From: Alkalinema sp. RU_4_3
GTDB lineage: Bacteria; Cyanobacteriota; Cyanobacteriia; Leptolyngbyales; Leptolyngbyaceae
NCBI GenBank assembly: GCA_012031975.1
Contig: JAAUSA010000024.1
Coordinates: forward strand, 1-34,222
Direction of reading: 5' to 3'
DNA: 34,222 nt
Shown: in pieces, positions 8,377-16,531 of the stretch
Numbering within the stretch: the first letter of the stretch is position 1
Layout: the number at the start of each line of letters is the position of its first letter
The notes under the pieces: model-generated
Seen by the model: only the letters and a program-made list of their open reading frames with translations
What the model was told of the DNA's origin: nothing
Databases searched by the model: none
Program-made: the position numbers and the translations under genes

Positions 8377-8838
8377 ATGCGGCCCCCCATTCTACTCCTC
8401 GGCCTCAGCCTGATCGGCCTCCTAACGGCCTGCCCTAAACCCGATGAAGTCAAGCAACAGGAGACAGCTTCTGTGATCACCCTGACCCAAGTGGGCTGCC
8501 AGTTCCTCGAAACCGAAACCCAAAACCAGCAGTTCAAACCCCAGCGAGCCGAGGACTGCCGGGGCCTCAATGCCAAAGCTGATCGCCGCCCAGGCTTCAA
8601 ACCTCTCAAACTCAAGGCAGGCGACTACATCTTCCGCGTCACCAACCAAAACGTCCCCTACGAACTCGGCTTCTACCTGCGCGGCGAAGGCGTCAGCCAG
8701 GTCACCCTCCCCAAGGTCAGCGGCGGCGGCCTCACCCAGGGCCTCACCAAGGACTATCAGATCAGTCTCAAACCTGGAAAATATGTCTTTAGCTGTCCGC
8801 TCAACCCCACACCAGACTATCCTCTAATAGTGGAATAG
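8377..8838 (+). CDS. Cupredoxin-like lipoprotein
   Basis: Translation from ATG 8377 gives 153 residues starting with a lipoprotein signal (MRPPILLLGLSLIGLLTAC, lipobox LLTAC, Cys19). GGAGA lies about 8 nt upstream. An in-frame TTG further upstream (8338) would precede the signal peptide and is rejected. The mature part reads as a small beta-sandwich: VITLTQVGCQFLE, GDYIFRVTNQNVPYELGFYL, then SLKPGKYVFSCPLNPTPDYPLIVE. This resembles cupredoxin-like domains that end in a Cys near a GxYxFxC loop. No complete His-Cys-His-Met copper site is obvious, so copper binding is uncertain. It is followed after 10 nt by the cupin gene and is probably co-transcribed with it. Confidence 0.7.
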   Translation: MRPPILLLGLSLIGLLTACPKPDEVKQQETASVITLTQVGCQFLETETQNQQFKPQRAEDCRGLNAKADRRPGFKPLKLKAGDYIFRVTNQNVPYELGFYLRGEGVSQVTLPKVSGGGLTQGLTKDYQISLKPGKYVFSCPLNPTPDYPLIVE

Positions 8839-8848
8839 CAGGAGCCCC

Positions 8849-9436
8849 ATGACACAGGATTGGCTAGTGGACAATCGAGGCCAGGTAAGGCCCTTAGAAA
8901 CCCAGGCAATGGCGGAACGCGAAACCCCCTATCGCCTCTATCGCTTCCTCACCGAAGTCGAAGACATCCTGGCTAATAATTCAAACCCCCAGGCCCAACT
9001 CCAGCAGATTGTCCCCCGCGTCCGCTACCTGCTGGACCATTCCCCCTGGATCGCCATGCCGATTTTCCCCAACCCCGACACTGGCTGGGAAGTCCTGATG
9101 CTCTACGACGAACCCGACTTTCCCCTGACCGTCCAAATCGTCGCCTGGGCCGCTGGCACCGTTTCCCCCATCCACAACCACGGCTGCTGGGGCCTCGTCG
9201 CCCTGCTCGACGGCCAGGAGCAGAACCAATTCTGGCAGCGATCCGAGGACCAGCTCGAAACCACGACTACACAATTGCTCAACCCCGGCGAAATCCTCAC
9301 CTTCCTCCCCGACAGCATCCACCAAATCACGGCCCTCGGCGACCAGCCCACGATTAGCTTTAATCTCTATGGCGAGACCGACTATCAGCGGCGGTTTGAG
9401 TATGACCCCATCAGCCATCAAGCCGTGGTTTTTTAG
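8849..9436 (+). CDS. Cysteine-dioxygenase-like cupin
   Basis: The 195-residue protein has the cupin motif 1 VSPIHNHGCWGLVALLDGQE (about 105-124) and motif 2 PDSIHQI (about 154-160). His109, His111 and His158 form the expected 3-His iron site of the cysteine dioxygenase type I superfamily. Family enzymes oxidise thiols such as cysteine or 3-mercaptopropionate to sulfinates using O2 and Fe(II). Substrate cannot be deduced here. It is cytoplasmic, with no signal peptide. An AGGAG lies 6 nt before the ATG, and the preceding cupredoxin-like lipoprotein gene ends 10 nt upstream, so they form a likely operon. Length matches bacterial homologues (about 190-200). Confidence 0.8.
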   Translation: MTQDWLVDNRGQVRPLETQAMAERETPYRLYRFLTEVEDILANNSNPQAQLQQIVPRVRYLLDHSPWIAMPIFPNPDTGWEVLMLYDEPDFPLTVQIVAWAAGTVSPIHNHGCWGLVALLDGQEQNQFWQRSEDQLETTTTQLLNPGEILTFLPDSIHQITALGDQPTISFNLYGETDYQRRFEYDPISHQAVVF

Positions 9437-9565
9437 TTCAGAAAAACAAGAACCGATAAATCCGATCGCTTCCATTGGCTGTATATAGAGTACAAACCTA
9501 GATCAGGAATGATTGCTCTATGATCATTTCCCCTTGAAAAGTTGTTTCATGGCCCAGAATCTGCA

Positions 9566-10141
9566 ATGGACATATCTATGACGCAGCGGACAGAGCTCTC
9601 TGATCCAAAGCTGATCGAGGCCCTCCAACGTCACGATCGCAATGCCCTATCGGCAATCTACGATCGCTACAGTGGCCTCGTCTACAAGATCGCCCTGAAG
9701 ATGCTCCACCAAGAGGAATCGGCGGCGGATTTGACCCAGGAAGTTTTTCTGGAACTGTGGAAACGGCCCGAACGGTATCAATCCGATCGGGGATCCATCG
9801 GCGTATTCCTGTCTGTGATGACGCGATCGCGTGCCCTCAACCGGATTCGAACCGCCAAATCCCAACAGAACCTTCTCCAACGGGCCGGACGCAATGCCAT
9901 GACCGAATCCACTGCCAATCCCAATCTCGAACAGGCCACGCTCTCCGAACTCAGTTCCATGGTGACCCAAGCCCTACAGCAAATCCCCGAGGCCCAGCGG
10001 CAGGTTTTGGAGATGGCCTACTATGAGGGGCTTTCCCAGTCGGACATCACTGAAAAAACTGGGATTCCCCTGGGCACCGTTAAATCCCGCTCTCGACAAG
10101 GTTTACTCAAGCTTCGCGATCTTCTTAAAGACCTGGCATAA
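9566..10141 (+). CDS. ECF-type RNA polymerase sigma factor
   Basis: The product of 191 residues from ATG 9566 carries sigma region 2 (AIYDRYSGLVYKIALKML...ADLTQEVFLELWKRPERY...VMTRSRALNRIR). It also has region 4 (QALQQIPEAQRQVLEMAYYEGLSQSDITEKTGIPLGTVKSR, a helix-turn-helix). Regions 1 and 3 are absent, as in extracytoplasmic-function sigma factors. ATG also occurs at 9578, and an in-frame TTG at 9542; the ATG forms are preferred. The anti-sigma factor gene starts 6 nt after its stop, the usual pairing for an autoregulated sigma/anti-sigma unit. It should direct core polymerase to stress promoters when the membrane anti-sigma releases it. The regulon is unknown. Confidence 0.92.
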   Translation: MDISMTQRTELSDPKLIEALQRHDRNALSAIYDRYSGLVYKIALKMLHQEESAADLTQEVFLELWKRPERYQSDRGSIGVFLSVMTRSRALNRIRTAKSQQNLLQRAGRNAMTESTANPNLEQATLSELSSMVTQALQQIPEAQRQVLEMAYYEGLSQSDITEKTGIPLGTVKSRSRQGLLKLRDLLKDLA

Positions 10142-10146
10142 CTCAC

Positions 10147-10914
10147 ATGAACCACGATATGGACAACAATCAAAACCCCTGGCCCGAACTTCTAGCAGGC
10201 TATGTGCTGGGCGATCTTTCCTCCGACGATATGATTCGGGTGCAGCAACACCTGGAAACCCATCCTGAGGCCGTCGAGGAAGTGCGGGCCTTGGAAATGG
10301 CCCTGGGTTTGCTGCCCTTGGGTCTGCCGTCCCAGCCTGTGCCGCCCTATATTAAGACGAATCTGTTTAAGCAGATCGATCCGATGGCTACAAGGGAGCC
10401 CCGGCGGCATTTTCGCTGGCAGGTGGCGATCGGAGGAATAGCAGCGGCAGCAATCGCCGCCCTAGGTGTCCAGAACTATCAGCTTCAGGCCCAGCTTCAG
10501 GGTACGCGGCAGGAGGTGGCGGGGTTGCGATCGAGTCAGGAGAAGTTGGCGACCAACCGCGATCTAGCTAGCCTGGTGGGGAATTTTTCCGGGCGACGGT
10601 TGGAGATGGCAGGCAGCGGGGTGGCGGCGGGGGCCAAGGGGGAGGTGTTTATTATGCCGGAGCAAAATCGGGCGGTGCTGGCGGTGGATCATCTGCCGTC
10701 GCCGCCGCCGGGGAAGGTCTATCATCTCTGGGCGATCGTCGAGGGCAGTAAGGTGGGCTGTATTCAGTTTGTGCCGGAGCGCGATGGCAAAGTGTTGATG
10801 CAGTTGCCCGCCGATCGTTGGTCTGGGGCGGCACAGGTGGCGGTGACGCTGGAGCCTGTGGTGAGTGAGGCGGTGCCGTCGGGGGATATGGTGATGGTGG
10901 GCGATCCGATTTGA
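10147..10914 (+). CDS. RskA-family membrane anti-sigma factor without zinc motif
   Basis: The 255-residue protein has a cytoplasmic anti-sigma domain (about 12-60: LLAGYVLGDLSSDDMIRVQQHLETHP), one transmembrane helix (about 91-108), a short coiled coil (about 108-135) and an RskA-type extracytoplasmic domain (about 150-250: PSPPPGKVYHLWAIVEG...GAAQVAVTLEPV). The classical zinc-binding H-x3-C-x2-C of ZAS domains is missing: in HLETHPEAVEE both Cys positions are replaced. It should bind the sigma factor encoded 6 nt upstream and hold it at the membrane until released by a periplasmic signal, probably by regulated proteolysis as in other RskA systems. An in-frame ATG at 10159 is an alternative start. 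Confidence 0.88.
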   Translation: MNHDMDNNQNPWPELLAGYVLGDLSSDDMIRVQQHLETHPEAVEEVRALEMALGLLPLGLPSQPVPPYIKTNLFKQIDPMATREPRRHFRWQVAIGGIAAAAIAALGVQNYQLQAQLQGTRQEVAGLRSSQEKLATNRDLASLVGNFSGRRLEMAGSGVAAGAKGEVFIMPEQNRAVLAVDHLPSPPPGKVYHLWAIVEGSKVGCIQFVPERDGKVLMQLPADRWSGAAQVAVTLEPVVSEAVPSGDMVMVGDPI

Positions 10915-10941
10915 GGGGGTGGAAGGTTGCAGAAATATTAG

Positions 10942-10966
10942 GACGCGGAATTCCGCGTCTTTTTTT
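10942..10966 (+). terminator. Rho-independent terminator after the sigma/anti-sigma operon
   Basis: A perfect palindrome GACGCGGAATTCCGCGTC (10942-10959) is followed directly by seven T residues. It starts 27 nt after the anti-sigma stop codon. This is a textbook intrinsic terminator for the plus-strand operon. Confidence 0.92.
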
Positions 10967-11013
10967 GAAATTTATTTAATCCAATCCAACCTGGGGATTG
11001 TACCTATCTATAG

Positions 11014-11056
11014 AATCTCAAATATCAACAGCAACGCTGTAAAACAAATTGAGATT
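11014..11056 (+). promoter_or_regulatory. Nested inverted repeat in the leader of the beta-propeller gene
   Basis: AATCTCAA (11014-11021) and TTGAGATT (11049-11056) form a perfect 8-bp arm enclosing a second small stem, CAGC-AAC-GCTG (11029-11039). It lies 37 nt before the ATG at 11093. It could be a 5' UTR structure or an operator; no known motif is matched. Confidence 0.35.
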
Positions 11057-11092
11057 GCTGAATTAACCTCACTTCACCAGGATTAAATCATC

Positions 11093-12208
11093 ATGACGAA
11101 TCGTCGTATCTTTTTGATCGGCTCTATTTGTGCTGCAACGGTTTTACCGACAGTTCTGTCATCGAGCGCGATCGCTAACTATTACGCTCCGCCGAAACCC
11201 ACAGTTTACACAACCAGCAACGCCACAGCGGGCAACCAGCTCCTGGCCTTTGAACAGCTCAAGGATGGCAGTCTTAAGGCGGTGGCGACGGTTCCAACGG
11301 GCGGGACAGGCACGGGCGGTGGTCTGGGGAATCAGGGGGCGATCGCGGTGACGCGCGATCGCCAAATGCTGCTGACGGTTAATGCAGGCAGCAACGAGAT
11401 TTCGGTGTTTCGCTTAAATGAGCCAACCCCAAAACTAGTCAGCAAGGTAAATTCCGGCGGTGTCCGTCCGGTGAGCGTCGCTGTCCAAGGTGACATTGTC
11501 TATGTAGTCAATGCAGGCAGCGACGATGTGACGGGGTTTTATCTCAGAGGGAATAAACTCCAGCCCATGCCGAATTCCCGTCGGGCTTTGAGTGCCACAG
11601 GCACAGCTCCGGCCCAGGTCAGTTTTACCCCCGATAGTCGGTTTGTAGTCGTCACGGAAAAGGCGACAAACAATATTTCCACGTTTCCTTTGCGCAATAA
11701 CGGCTATCTGGGCGATCGCATTAATAATCCTTCCAATGCGGCGACGCCCTTTGGATTTGCCTTCGATCGCAAGGGGCGTTTGCTAGTCTCCGAGGCAGCG
11801 GGTGGTGCGGCCAATGCCAGTTCGATCTCCTCTTACAGACTCCCCGGCAGCGGTCTGCTGCAAACGATCACGGCTGCGGCCAAGACCAATCAGTCGGCGG
11901 CCTGCTGGGTGGTGGTCTCGAAGAATGGTGAGTATGCCTATGTGAGCAATACGGGCAGTGGGAGTATTTCGGGGTTCAAGATTGAGCCGACGGGTCAGTT
12001 GAAAGCGCTGACTGCCGATGGCCGAACGGCGGTGACGGGGGCGGGACCGATCGATATGATCTTCAGCCGCAATGGTCGCTTCTTGAGTTCTCTTAATACG
12101 CGGAGTGGGACGATCTCGACTTTTGAGCTACGGGATGGCGGCGGGCTGACGCCTGTGGCAACGTTGGGTAGTCTGCCGACGACTGCCACTGGGTTAGCTG
12201 TGCGCTAA
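11093..12208 (+). CDS. Secreted beta-propeller protein (lactonase/YVTN-like)
   Basis: The 371-residue protein has a Sec signal peptide (about 1-28, ending SSAIA) and then repeated propeller blades. Blade motifs include LLTVNAGSNEISVFRL, VYVVNAGSDDVTGFYL, VVVTEKATNNISTFPL and AYVSNTGSGSISGFKI. These are typical of the 6-phosphogluconolactonase / YVTN seven-bladed family. Enzymatic activity cannot be assigned because many secreted members are not lactonases. It follows the sigma/anti-sigma operon but sits behind a strong terminator with its own leader, so it may be a target rather than a member of that operon. The stop is at 12206-12208, facing the TPR gene. Confidence 0.82.
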   Translation: MTNRRIFLIGSICAATVLPTVLSSSAIANYYAPPKPTVYTTSNATAGNQLLAFEQLKDGSLKAVATVPTGGTGTGGGLGNQGAIAVTRDRQMLLTVNAGSNEISVFRLNEPTPKLVSKVNSGGVRPVSVAVQGDIVYVVNAGSDDVTGFYLRGNKLQPMPNSRRALSATGTAPAQVSFTPDSRFVVVTEKATNNISTFPLRNNGYLGDRINNPSNAATPFGFAFDRKGRLLVSEAAGGAANASSISSYRLPGSGLLQTITAAAKTNQSAACWVVVSKNGEYAYVSNTGSGSISGFKIEPTGQLKALTADGRTAVTGAGPIDMIFSRNGRFLSSLNTRSGTISTFELRDGGGLTPVATLGSLPTTATGLAVR

Positions 12209-12305
12209 TTCATACGGTAGTGCGTCAGAAACAGTTTCCTGGCGTACTACCATCAAAGCCGCCTTCAAAGCCGATCGCACTCCCACCCCACCGACCGCGA
12301 TCCAA

Positions 12306-13456
12306 TCAAGGGTTTGGCTGGCCGAACCCTTTCGATCGTTTTCCCATGAGTTGTAGAAATCGTGGGTGCTGATTGATATTGTTAAACTGCGGATCTTTGG
12401 CGGCGATCGGTTGATATTTTTGGCGTTTAATTTCAACGCTTTGGCTAGGGCCTCTAAGGCAGGCTCCACATCATTTTGAGCCGCATAGCAACAGGCTCTG
12501 TTGTAGTAGCCATTGGCGTGCTTGGGATTGACCACGAGGGATTGATCGATACTGCGGTGGGCGGCAGCATAGTTACCCAAGACGACATGGGCATAACCTT
12601 GGTTGTCCCAGGCTTCGTAGTTTTCTGGATCGGCGGCCACTGCACCATCGTAGGCCGCGATCGCCTCCGCTGTGCGGTTCAATCGACGCAGTGAAAGGCC
12701 CATATTATTCCAGGCTATACTATTCGAGGGATCGAGTTCGACGGCTTTTTTGTAATGGATTAGTGCTTTTTCTTCCTGGTTGATCTGACTCAAGAGATAC
12801 CCTAAATTCGCCCAACCATTCGCATAATTGGGTTCCACTTCAATGGCTTTTTCAAAATCTTCCTTGGCCTTTAGGATTTGGCCCTGCTGCATATGGGCAC
12901 AGCCTCGGTGATACCAACCATCGGGATTTGAAGGATCTAGTTTTATGGCACTAGTGATGCTATTTAGGCCCTGGGGATAGCGCTTCAATTGAATCAGGGT
13001 AAACCCACGATTCACCAACGCTTTAAAGTGATCTGGCTTAAATTCCAAGCACCGATCGAAGGCTTCTAAGGCTTCTTTGTGCTTCCCCAGCGCCGAGTAG
13101 GAGATCCCCATACCTTGCCATGCGAGGGCATCAGAGGGAATAAACTTGGTGCAAATACGGAAAATTGCGATCGCTTGGATGTCACGATTCAACTCGTGGA
13201 GGATTAAGCCTTTATTGTAGAGTGCATTGCGGTTATTGGGTTCAAGCCTCAAGGCTTGGTCGAGACTTTCGATCGCTCCATCATACCGTTTTAGATGGCC
13301 TAGGGTTAATCCATGGGTACCCCAAGCGTGGCAATTGTCCGGTTCTAGGGCGATCGCCTGATCGAGTAGCGGTATTGCACTGGTAAAATCTTCAACGAGA
13401 AGATATTGTTCGGCTTGCTGAACTAGCAGTGTGGCTTGGGCTTCAGGCTGAGACAT
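12306..13456 (-). CDS. TPR-repeat protein, frameshifted near its C-terminus
   Basis: The gene encodes about ten tandem tetratricopeptide repeats of 34 residues (for example ALEAFDRCLEFKPDHFKALVNRG and ALIHYKKAVELDPSNSIAWNNMG) that form a protein-binding solenoid. There is no signal peptide. In the raw frame the protein continues to 12194 with an odd 75-residue tail that overlaps the convergent propeller gene. If one base is restored at the run of five T at 12417-12421, the tail becomes YQPIAAKDPQFNNINQHPRF and the gene stops at 12306-12308. This matches the usual ending of cyanobacterial TPR proteins and removes the overlap. I therefore give 12306 as the end and regard the longer frame as an artefact of the indel. 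The partner is unknown. Confidence 0.8.
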
Positions 13457-13500
13457 GGGTCTTGAATAGTGAGAACGTGATTATAGTTTAGCCTGACTGC

Positions 13501-13935
13501 TCAAAATGGATTATGAATTGTCAAAACACCTTCAACAATTAGCCCCTGCTGCATATCCTCCGAGATGAGGACGTCCGCACCAGACTCCAAGGCTGCTGCA
13601 ACCACTAAACTATCCCAAAATGAAAAAAGATAACGCCCACTCCTCAAATCTGCTGCCCGCATCAACACTGCTTGATTCAAATCCATGACCAAATGTGATT
13701 GATAGCATCCTCGGATAAACTGCCCCACTTGGTCCTCCGGGAACTTTGCCTTCCGCATCAAATTCAAACTCACCTCATTCACAACCTGGGCGCTCATTGC
13801 CACCCTGATCGATCGTAATAATTGATTCGCTATCTGATGCTTCTGCGCATCCTGACTCTGAATCAACGCATAGAGCCAAATATTAGAATCCACAAAACAA
13901 AGCGACGATTCCAGACTAACGCTCATACATCTCAT
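13501..13935 (-). CDS. PIN-domain toxin (VapC-like)
   Basis: The 144-residue protein has the PIN ribonuclease fold: FVDSNIWLYA (Asp16), NEVSLN (Glu54), FSFWDSLVVAAAL (Asp108) and ISEDMQQG (Asp127), giving the four-acid metal site. PIN toxins of type II toxin-antitoxin systems cleave tRNA or rRNA. It overlaps the antitoxin gene upstream by 11-20 nt, depending on whether ATG 13935 or ATG 13926 is used, as expected for a coupled pair. It lies next to the restriction locus, a common setting for defence and addiction genes. The exact RNA target cannot be predicted. Confidence 0.88.
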   Translation of the reverse strand: MRCMSVSLESSLCFVDSNIWLYALIQSQDAQKHQIANQLLRSIRVAMSAQVVNEVSLNLMRKAKFPEDQVGQFIRGCYQSHLVMDLNQAVLMRAADLRSGRYLFSFWDSLVVAAALESGADVLISEDMQQGLIVEGVLTIHNPF

Positions 13936-14140
13936 CCCGCGTTAACGGCACAAAATTCTCCACCGCGATCGGATTTTCCAATAATCCTTTCAGAAAATTA
14001 GCATCATCTGGCTGTGCTCCACTTTGCTGAATCAAAATCACCCGCACATTCTTAGCCGGATTCAGAGAGCTTTTGTACTGCTCAGGAATCAAAATCATGC
14101 CATCCTTGACCTGTGCCTGAAATTCCACAACCGCACTCAT
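13916..14140 (-). CDS. AbrB/MazE-like antitoxin of the PIN toxin
   Basis: Translation from ATG 14140 gives 74 residues: MSAVVEFQAQVKDGMILIPE followed by a C-terminal acidic tail. The first 40 residues have the VEFQAxVKDGxIxIPE pattern of small cyanobacterial AbrB/MazE-like antitoxins, which bind DNA as swapped-hairpin dimers. The C-terminus (ENFVPLTRDEMYER) should block the toxin. GGGGGAA lies just before ATG 14140, so I prefer it to the upstream ATG at 14170. The stop codon overlaps the toxin start, so the pair is translationally coupled and probably autoregulated. Confidence 0.75.
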   Translation of the reverse strand: MSAVVEFQAQVKDGMILIPEQYKSSLNPAKNVRVILIQQSGAQPDDANFLKGLLENPIAVENFVPLTRDEMYER

Positions 14141-14186
14141 AGTTCCCCCAGGATTACTGTACCCCTTCATTCTAGCCCAAACAATC

Positions 14187-14285
14187 TCACACCGCCTCCT
14201 TCAAAGCCGATCGCACCCCCTCCGCCTTCCCTCTAGCCGACCGATACTTATCCATCTGTACAAATGGATCCTCTTGTGTATCCTC
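14187..14285 (-). pseudogene. Relict copy of the hsdR 3' tail
   Basis: On the minus strand this intergenic stretch reads EDTQEDPFVQMDKY followed by AEGVRSALKEAV and a stop. It closely parallels the end of the intact hsdR downstream (LHEDPLVLLDKY ... AEVARSALKEAL). Nucleotide identity is strong over a 21-nt core from 14194, also found at 17458. It has no start codon or upstream domain and sits 63 nt past the hsdS stop. It looks like the leftover 3' end of a second restriction-subunit gene or of a small dispersed repeat. Confidence 0.6.
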
Positions 14286-14347
14286 GATTGCCTTCGGACT
14301 CGTGGAGCGGGGGCCAAGGGGATGGTGGGTGATCGCCTATGAGATCA

Positions 14348-15976
14348 CTAGATGACTAGCTGGCTGACGGCTGCGGCGGCTAGGGCTTTCGCTTTCGCCT
14401 GAGCGTCCCGCAGGTGATCTTCGAGGGTGTCGCAGAGGGTTGTCAGTTGTTCGACTTTGGTGACGATGCGTTTTTGTTCGGGGAGGGGTGGAAGGGGAAT
14501 CAGCGTTTCCTTGATTTTTCCTACATTGAGATTTGGTTGAGCACCACCAGCGGCTAATGATCGGAGTTCTTCATATTTCTTTTTGAATACGTAACGAATG
14601 TATTCTTGATGTTCATGGGTTGCATCAAGTAGTGTAATTGCAGCGCAAGCCTGATTAATTGTGGCAGCAATCTTCAACCCTGAAATTTGCCCACGAGTTT
14701 TCCCCTGCCCATACAACGCGACTATTAAGCAGCCAGGTTGATACATACGGAGGCGATGATCTTTGACTGCCAAATCAGTAACGAAATTTTCTGCTTGAGC
14801 AATGAAATCCTGAGAAGTAGAAGTACTTGTAATCCAAGGAATATTACCACCTTCATAATAATCAGGGTTGGATGTGAGTGGTGTGCTCCCGGTGCCAATA
14901 TCGCTGATGTCGTCTAGCCAAGACCATTGCCATGATTTTGGGATCTCATGAACAATTAACTCATGAGGTATTTTACCAAGTGGCTTACTTTTCTTAATTT
15001 GACCTGAAGCAGTAAGTTGTTGTTTAGTCTTTTTGCTGCTTTCTTGGAAATCGGAGGCATTGCCGTCAGAAGCATCTTGAGGCACCAATTTACCCCGAAC
15101 TGCGAGTTCCAAAATGAGTTTTCGTAGGTCATCCACATCTTGTGGTTCCTGACTCAAATCCAGCCAATTTTCCTGCACGATCGCCCAAGCATCCCCCAAA
15201 GTCTCATCCGAATCCGCATTCATCAGGGCATCGATCGCACTCCCCCGCAGTTTTTGCCGGAGGTTATCGCGGGTCTGTTTTGCTGCTTCGTAGCGATCGC
15301 ATAGTGCCATTAGTTCATCGACTTTGGCGACGATACGTTTTTGTTCGGCGAACGGTGGAAGGGGAGTTGGAATTGAATTAATATACTGGGTACTCAGATT
15401 TGGAATTGCACTTCCAAAAGATGCTTCAAGGTTTTTCTTGATTTGAGTATTCAGAAAATAATATAAATATTCAGGATGAATCTTGATCGGAATAATTTTC
15501 CCAACTCGCTGATTTAACAAATAAATATTATTAGTTGTATTGAACGCTAATTTTCCAGTTGTCGCGCCAGACATTGCAATTAGCAAATCACCAGGGTGAA
15601 CTTGGAATTTTGCATCTAATTTGCTTAGATAATCGGGCTGGACACAATTCATGCTAGTTGGATCAATGGCTCCATTGACTAAATTACCAATGCGAACTAC
15701 ACCAAGGCCATGAGTCTGAAAATCGGCGCTCTTAAATGCGAATCCATTAACAAACTGTATTACCTGCCCCAGCTCTACAAATTGCCAATGCTCAGGTAAT
15801 TCATAAACCTCTCCATGCTCAATGATATGAAGCACTTCCGCAGGCTCATCCTTCGCATCCTGCGGCACCAACTTCCCCCGCACAGCCAAATCCAAAATCA
15901 ACGATCGCAGCTTCTGCACCCCACCCGGAGCCTCCGCGATAACCTCAAAATTCTCGAAAAACGACTGCAAATCCAT
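14348..15976 (-). CDS. hsdS: Type I restriction-modification specificity subunit HsdS
   Basis: The 542-residue protein has the two-fold HsdS layout. Target recognition domain 1 (about 50-205) is followed by a conserved helix region PLPPFAEQKRIVAKVDELMALC. A second half begins with LRKLILELAVRGKLVPQD, which repeats the N-terminal LRSLILDLAVRGKLVPQD, and TRD2 is followed by PLPPLPEQKRIVTKVEQLTTLC. HsdS chooses the bipartite DNA target for the type I complex. It is the third gene of a minus-strand operon (15 nt after the 179-aa protein gene). A methyltransferase subunit HsdM, needed for activity, is not encoded anywhere in the window. Confidence 0.95.
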   Translation of the reverse strand: MDLQSFFENFEVIAEAPGGVQKLRSLILDLAVRGKLVPQDAKDEPAEVLHIIEHGEVYELPEHWQFVELGQVIQFVNGFAFKSADFQTHGLGVVRIGNLVNGAIDPTSMNCVQPDYLSKLDAKFQVHPGDLLIAMSGATTGKLAFNTTNNIYLLNQRVGKIIPIKIHPEYLYYFLNTQIKKNLEASFGSAIPNLSTQYINSIPTPLPPFAEQKRIVAKVDELMALCDRYEAAKQTRDNLRQKLRGSAIDALMNADSDETLGDAWAIVQENWLDLSQEPQDVDDLRKLILELAVRGKLVPQDASDGNASDFQESSKKTKQQLTASGQIKKSKPLGKIPHELIVHEIPKSWQWSWLDDISDIGTGSTPLTSNPDYYEGGNIPWITSTSTSQDFIAQAENFVTDLAVKDHRLRMYQPGCLIVALYGQGKTRGQISGLKIAATINQACAAITLLDATHEHQEYIRYVFKKKYEELRSLAAGGAQPNLNVGKIKETLIPLPPLPEQKRIVTKVEQLTTLCDTLEDHLRDAQAKAKALAAAAVSQLVI

Positions 15977-15991
15977 TAGGCAACCTCACAA

Positions 15992-16531
15992 CTACTTAAA
16001 CTCTGGAATGGAAGAAGGAAGACCAACACGCATAAAGAAACGGGCAAACCCCTGGGAGAAATGCTCCAGATAGGGCGATCTCAGTCGCCATCGATCGCCC
16101 AAAGACTGCGCATGGTGGGTGACATAGGCGATCGGCAAACTGTGAATCTGACGGAAATCTACGACTAAAGCACTCCTGCTATCTGCTGGATCAGAAAACG
16201 AACCTAAGAGATGTAGCCCCTCTACTTTTCCTTTGCGTACTTCGTTCCATTTTTTCCCAGAGAATGTAGTATTAACTTCTTCAAACTTAGAAATAGTAAA
16301 AATACGACAAAAAGCTACTAATGATGCTTTTTTGTTCTCTAGATCACAACTCTGGGTAATCACAATTAAATCACTGACCCCAATGTCCACACGAAGGGTT
16401 TGTCTTTCTTCAATCAAGTCTCCTTCGCGATCTGGCGAATAAAAATCAGAAACAGGGACTAAGCACCCTGGCAAATAATCACCTTGCCGCAGTTCAACAG
16501 TATTTACTTTTTCCCAAAACGATTCAATCAT
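15992..16531 (-). CDS. Uncharacterised protein coupled to a Phd-like protein in the RM operon
   Basis: The 179-residue soluble protein begins MIESFWEKVNTVELRQGDYL. It contains two strongly patterned segments. One is DLIVITQSCDLENKK (about 53-67), with a Cys that looks functional. The other is a C-terminal block LVVDFRQIHSLP...RWRLRSPYLEHFSQGFARFFMRVGLP (about 120-172). I recall related uncharacterised proteins near restriction or defence genes, but no function is established. Its ATG overlaps the stop of the Phd-like gene by one base (TAATG), and hsdS starts 15 nt after its stop, so the three genes form one transcription unit. It might be the toxin-like partner of the Phd-like protein or an accessory of the RM complex. 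Confidence 0.7.
   Translation of the reverse strand: MIESFWEKVNTVELRQGDYLPGCLVPVSDFYSPDREGDLIEERQTLRVDIGVSDLIVITQSCDLENKKASLVAFCRIFTISKFEEVNTTFSGKKWNEVRKGKVEGLHLLGSFSDPADSRSALVVDFRQIHSLPIAYVTHHAQSLGDRWRLRSPYLEHFSQGFARFFMRVGLPSSIPEFK

Noticed and set aside
12194-12305. C-terminal 37 codons of the long TPR frame overlapping the propeller gene
   Set aside because: They follow a probable one-base indel; the restored frame stops at 12306 and gives a normal TPR ending.
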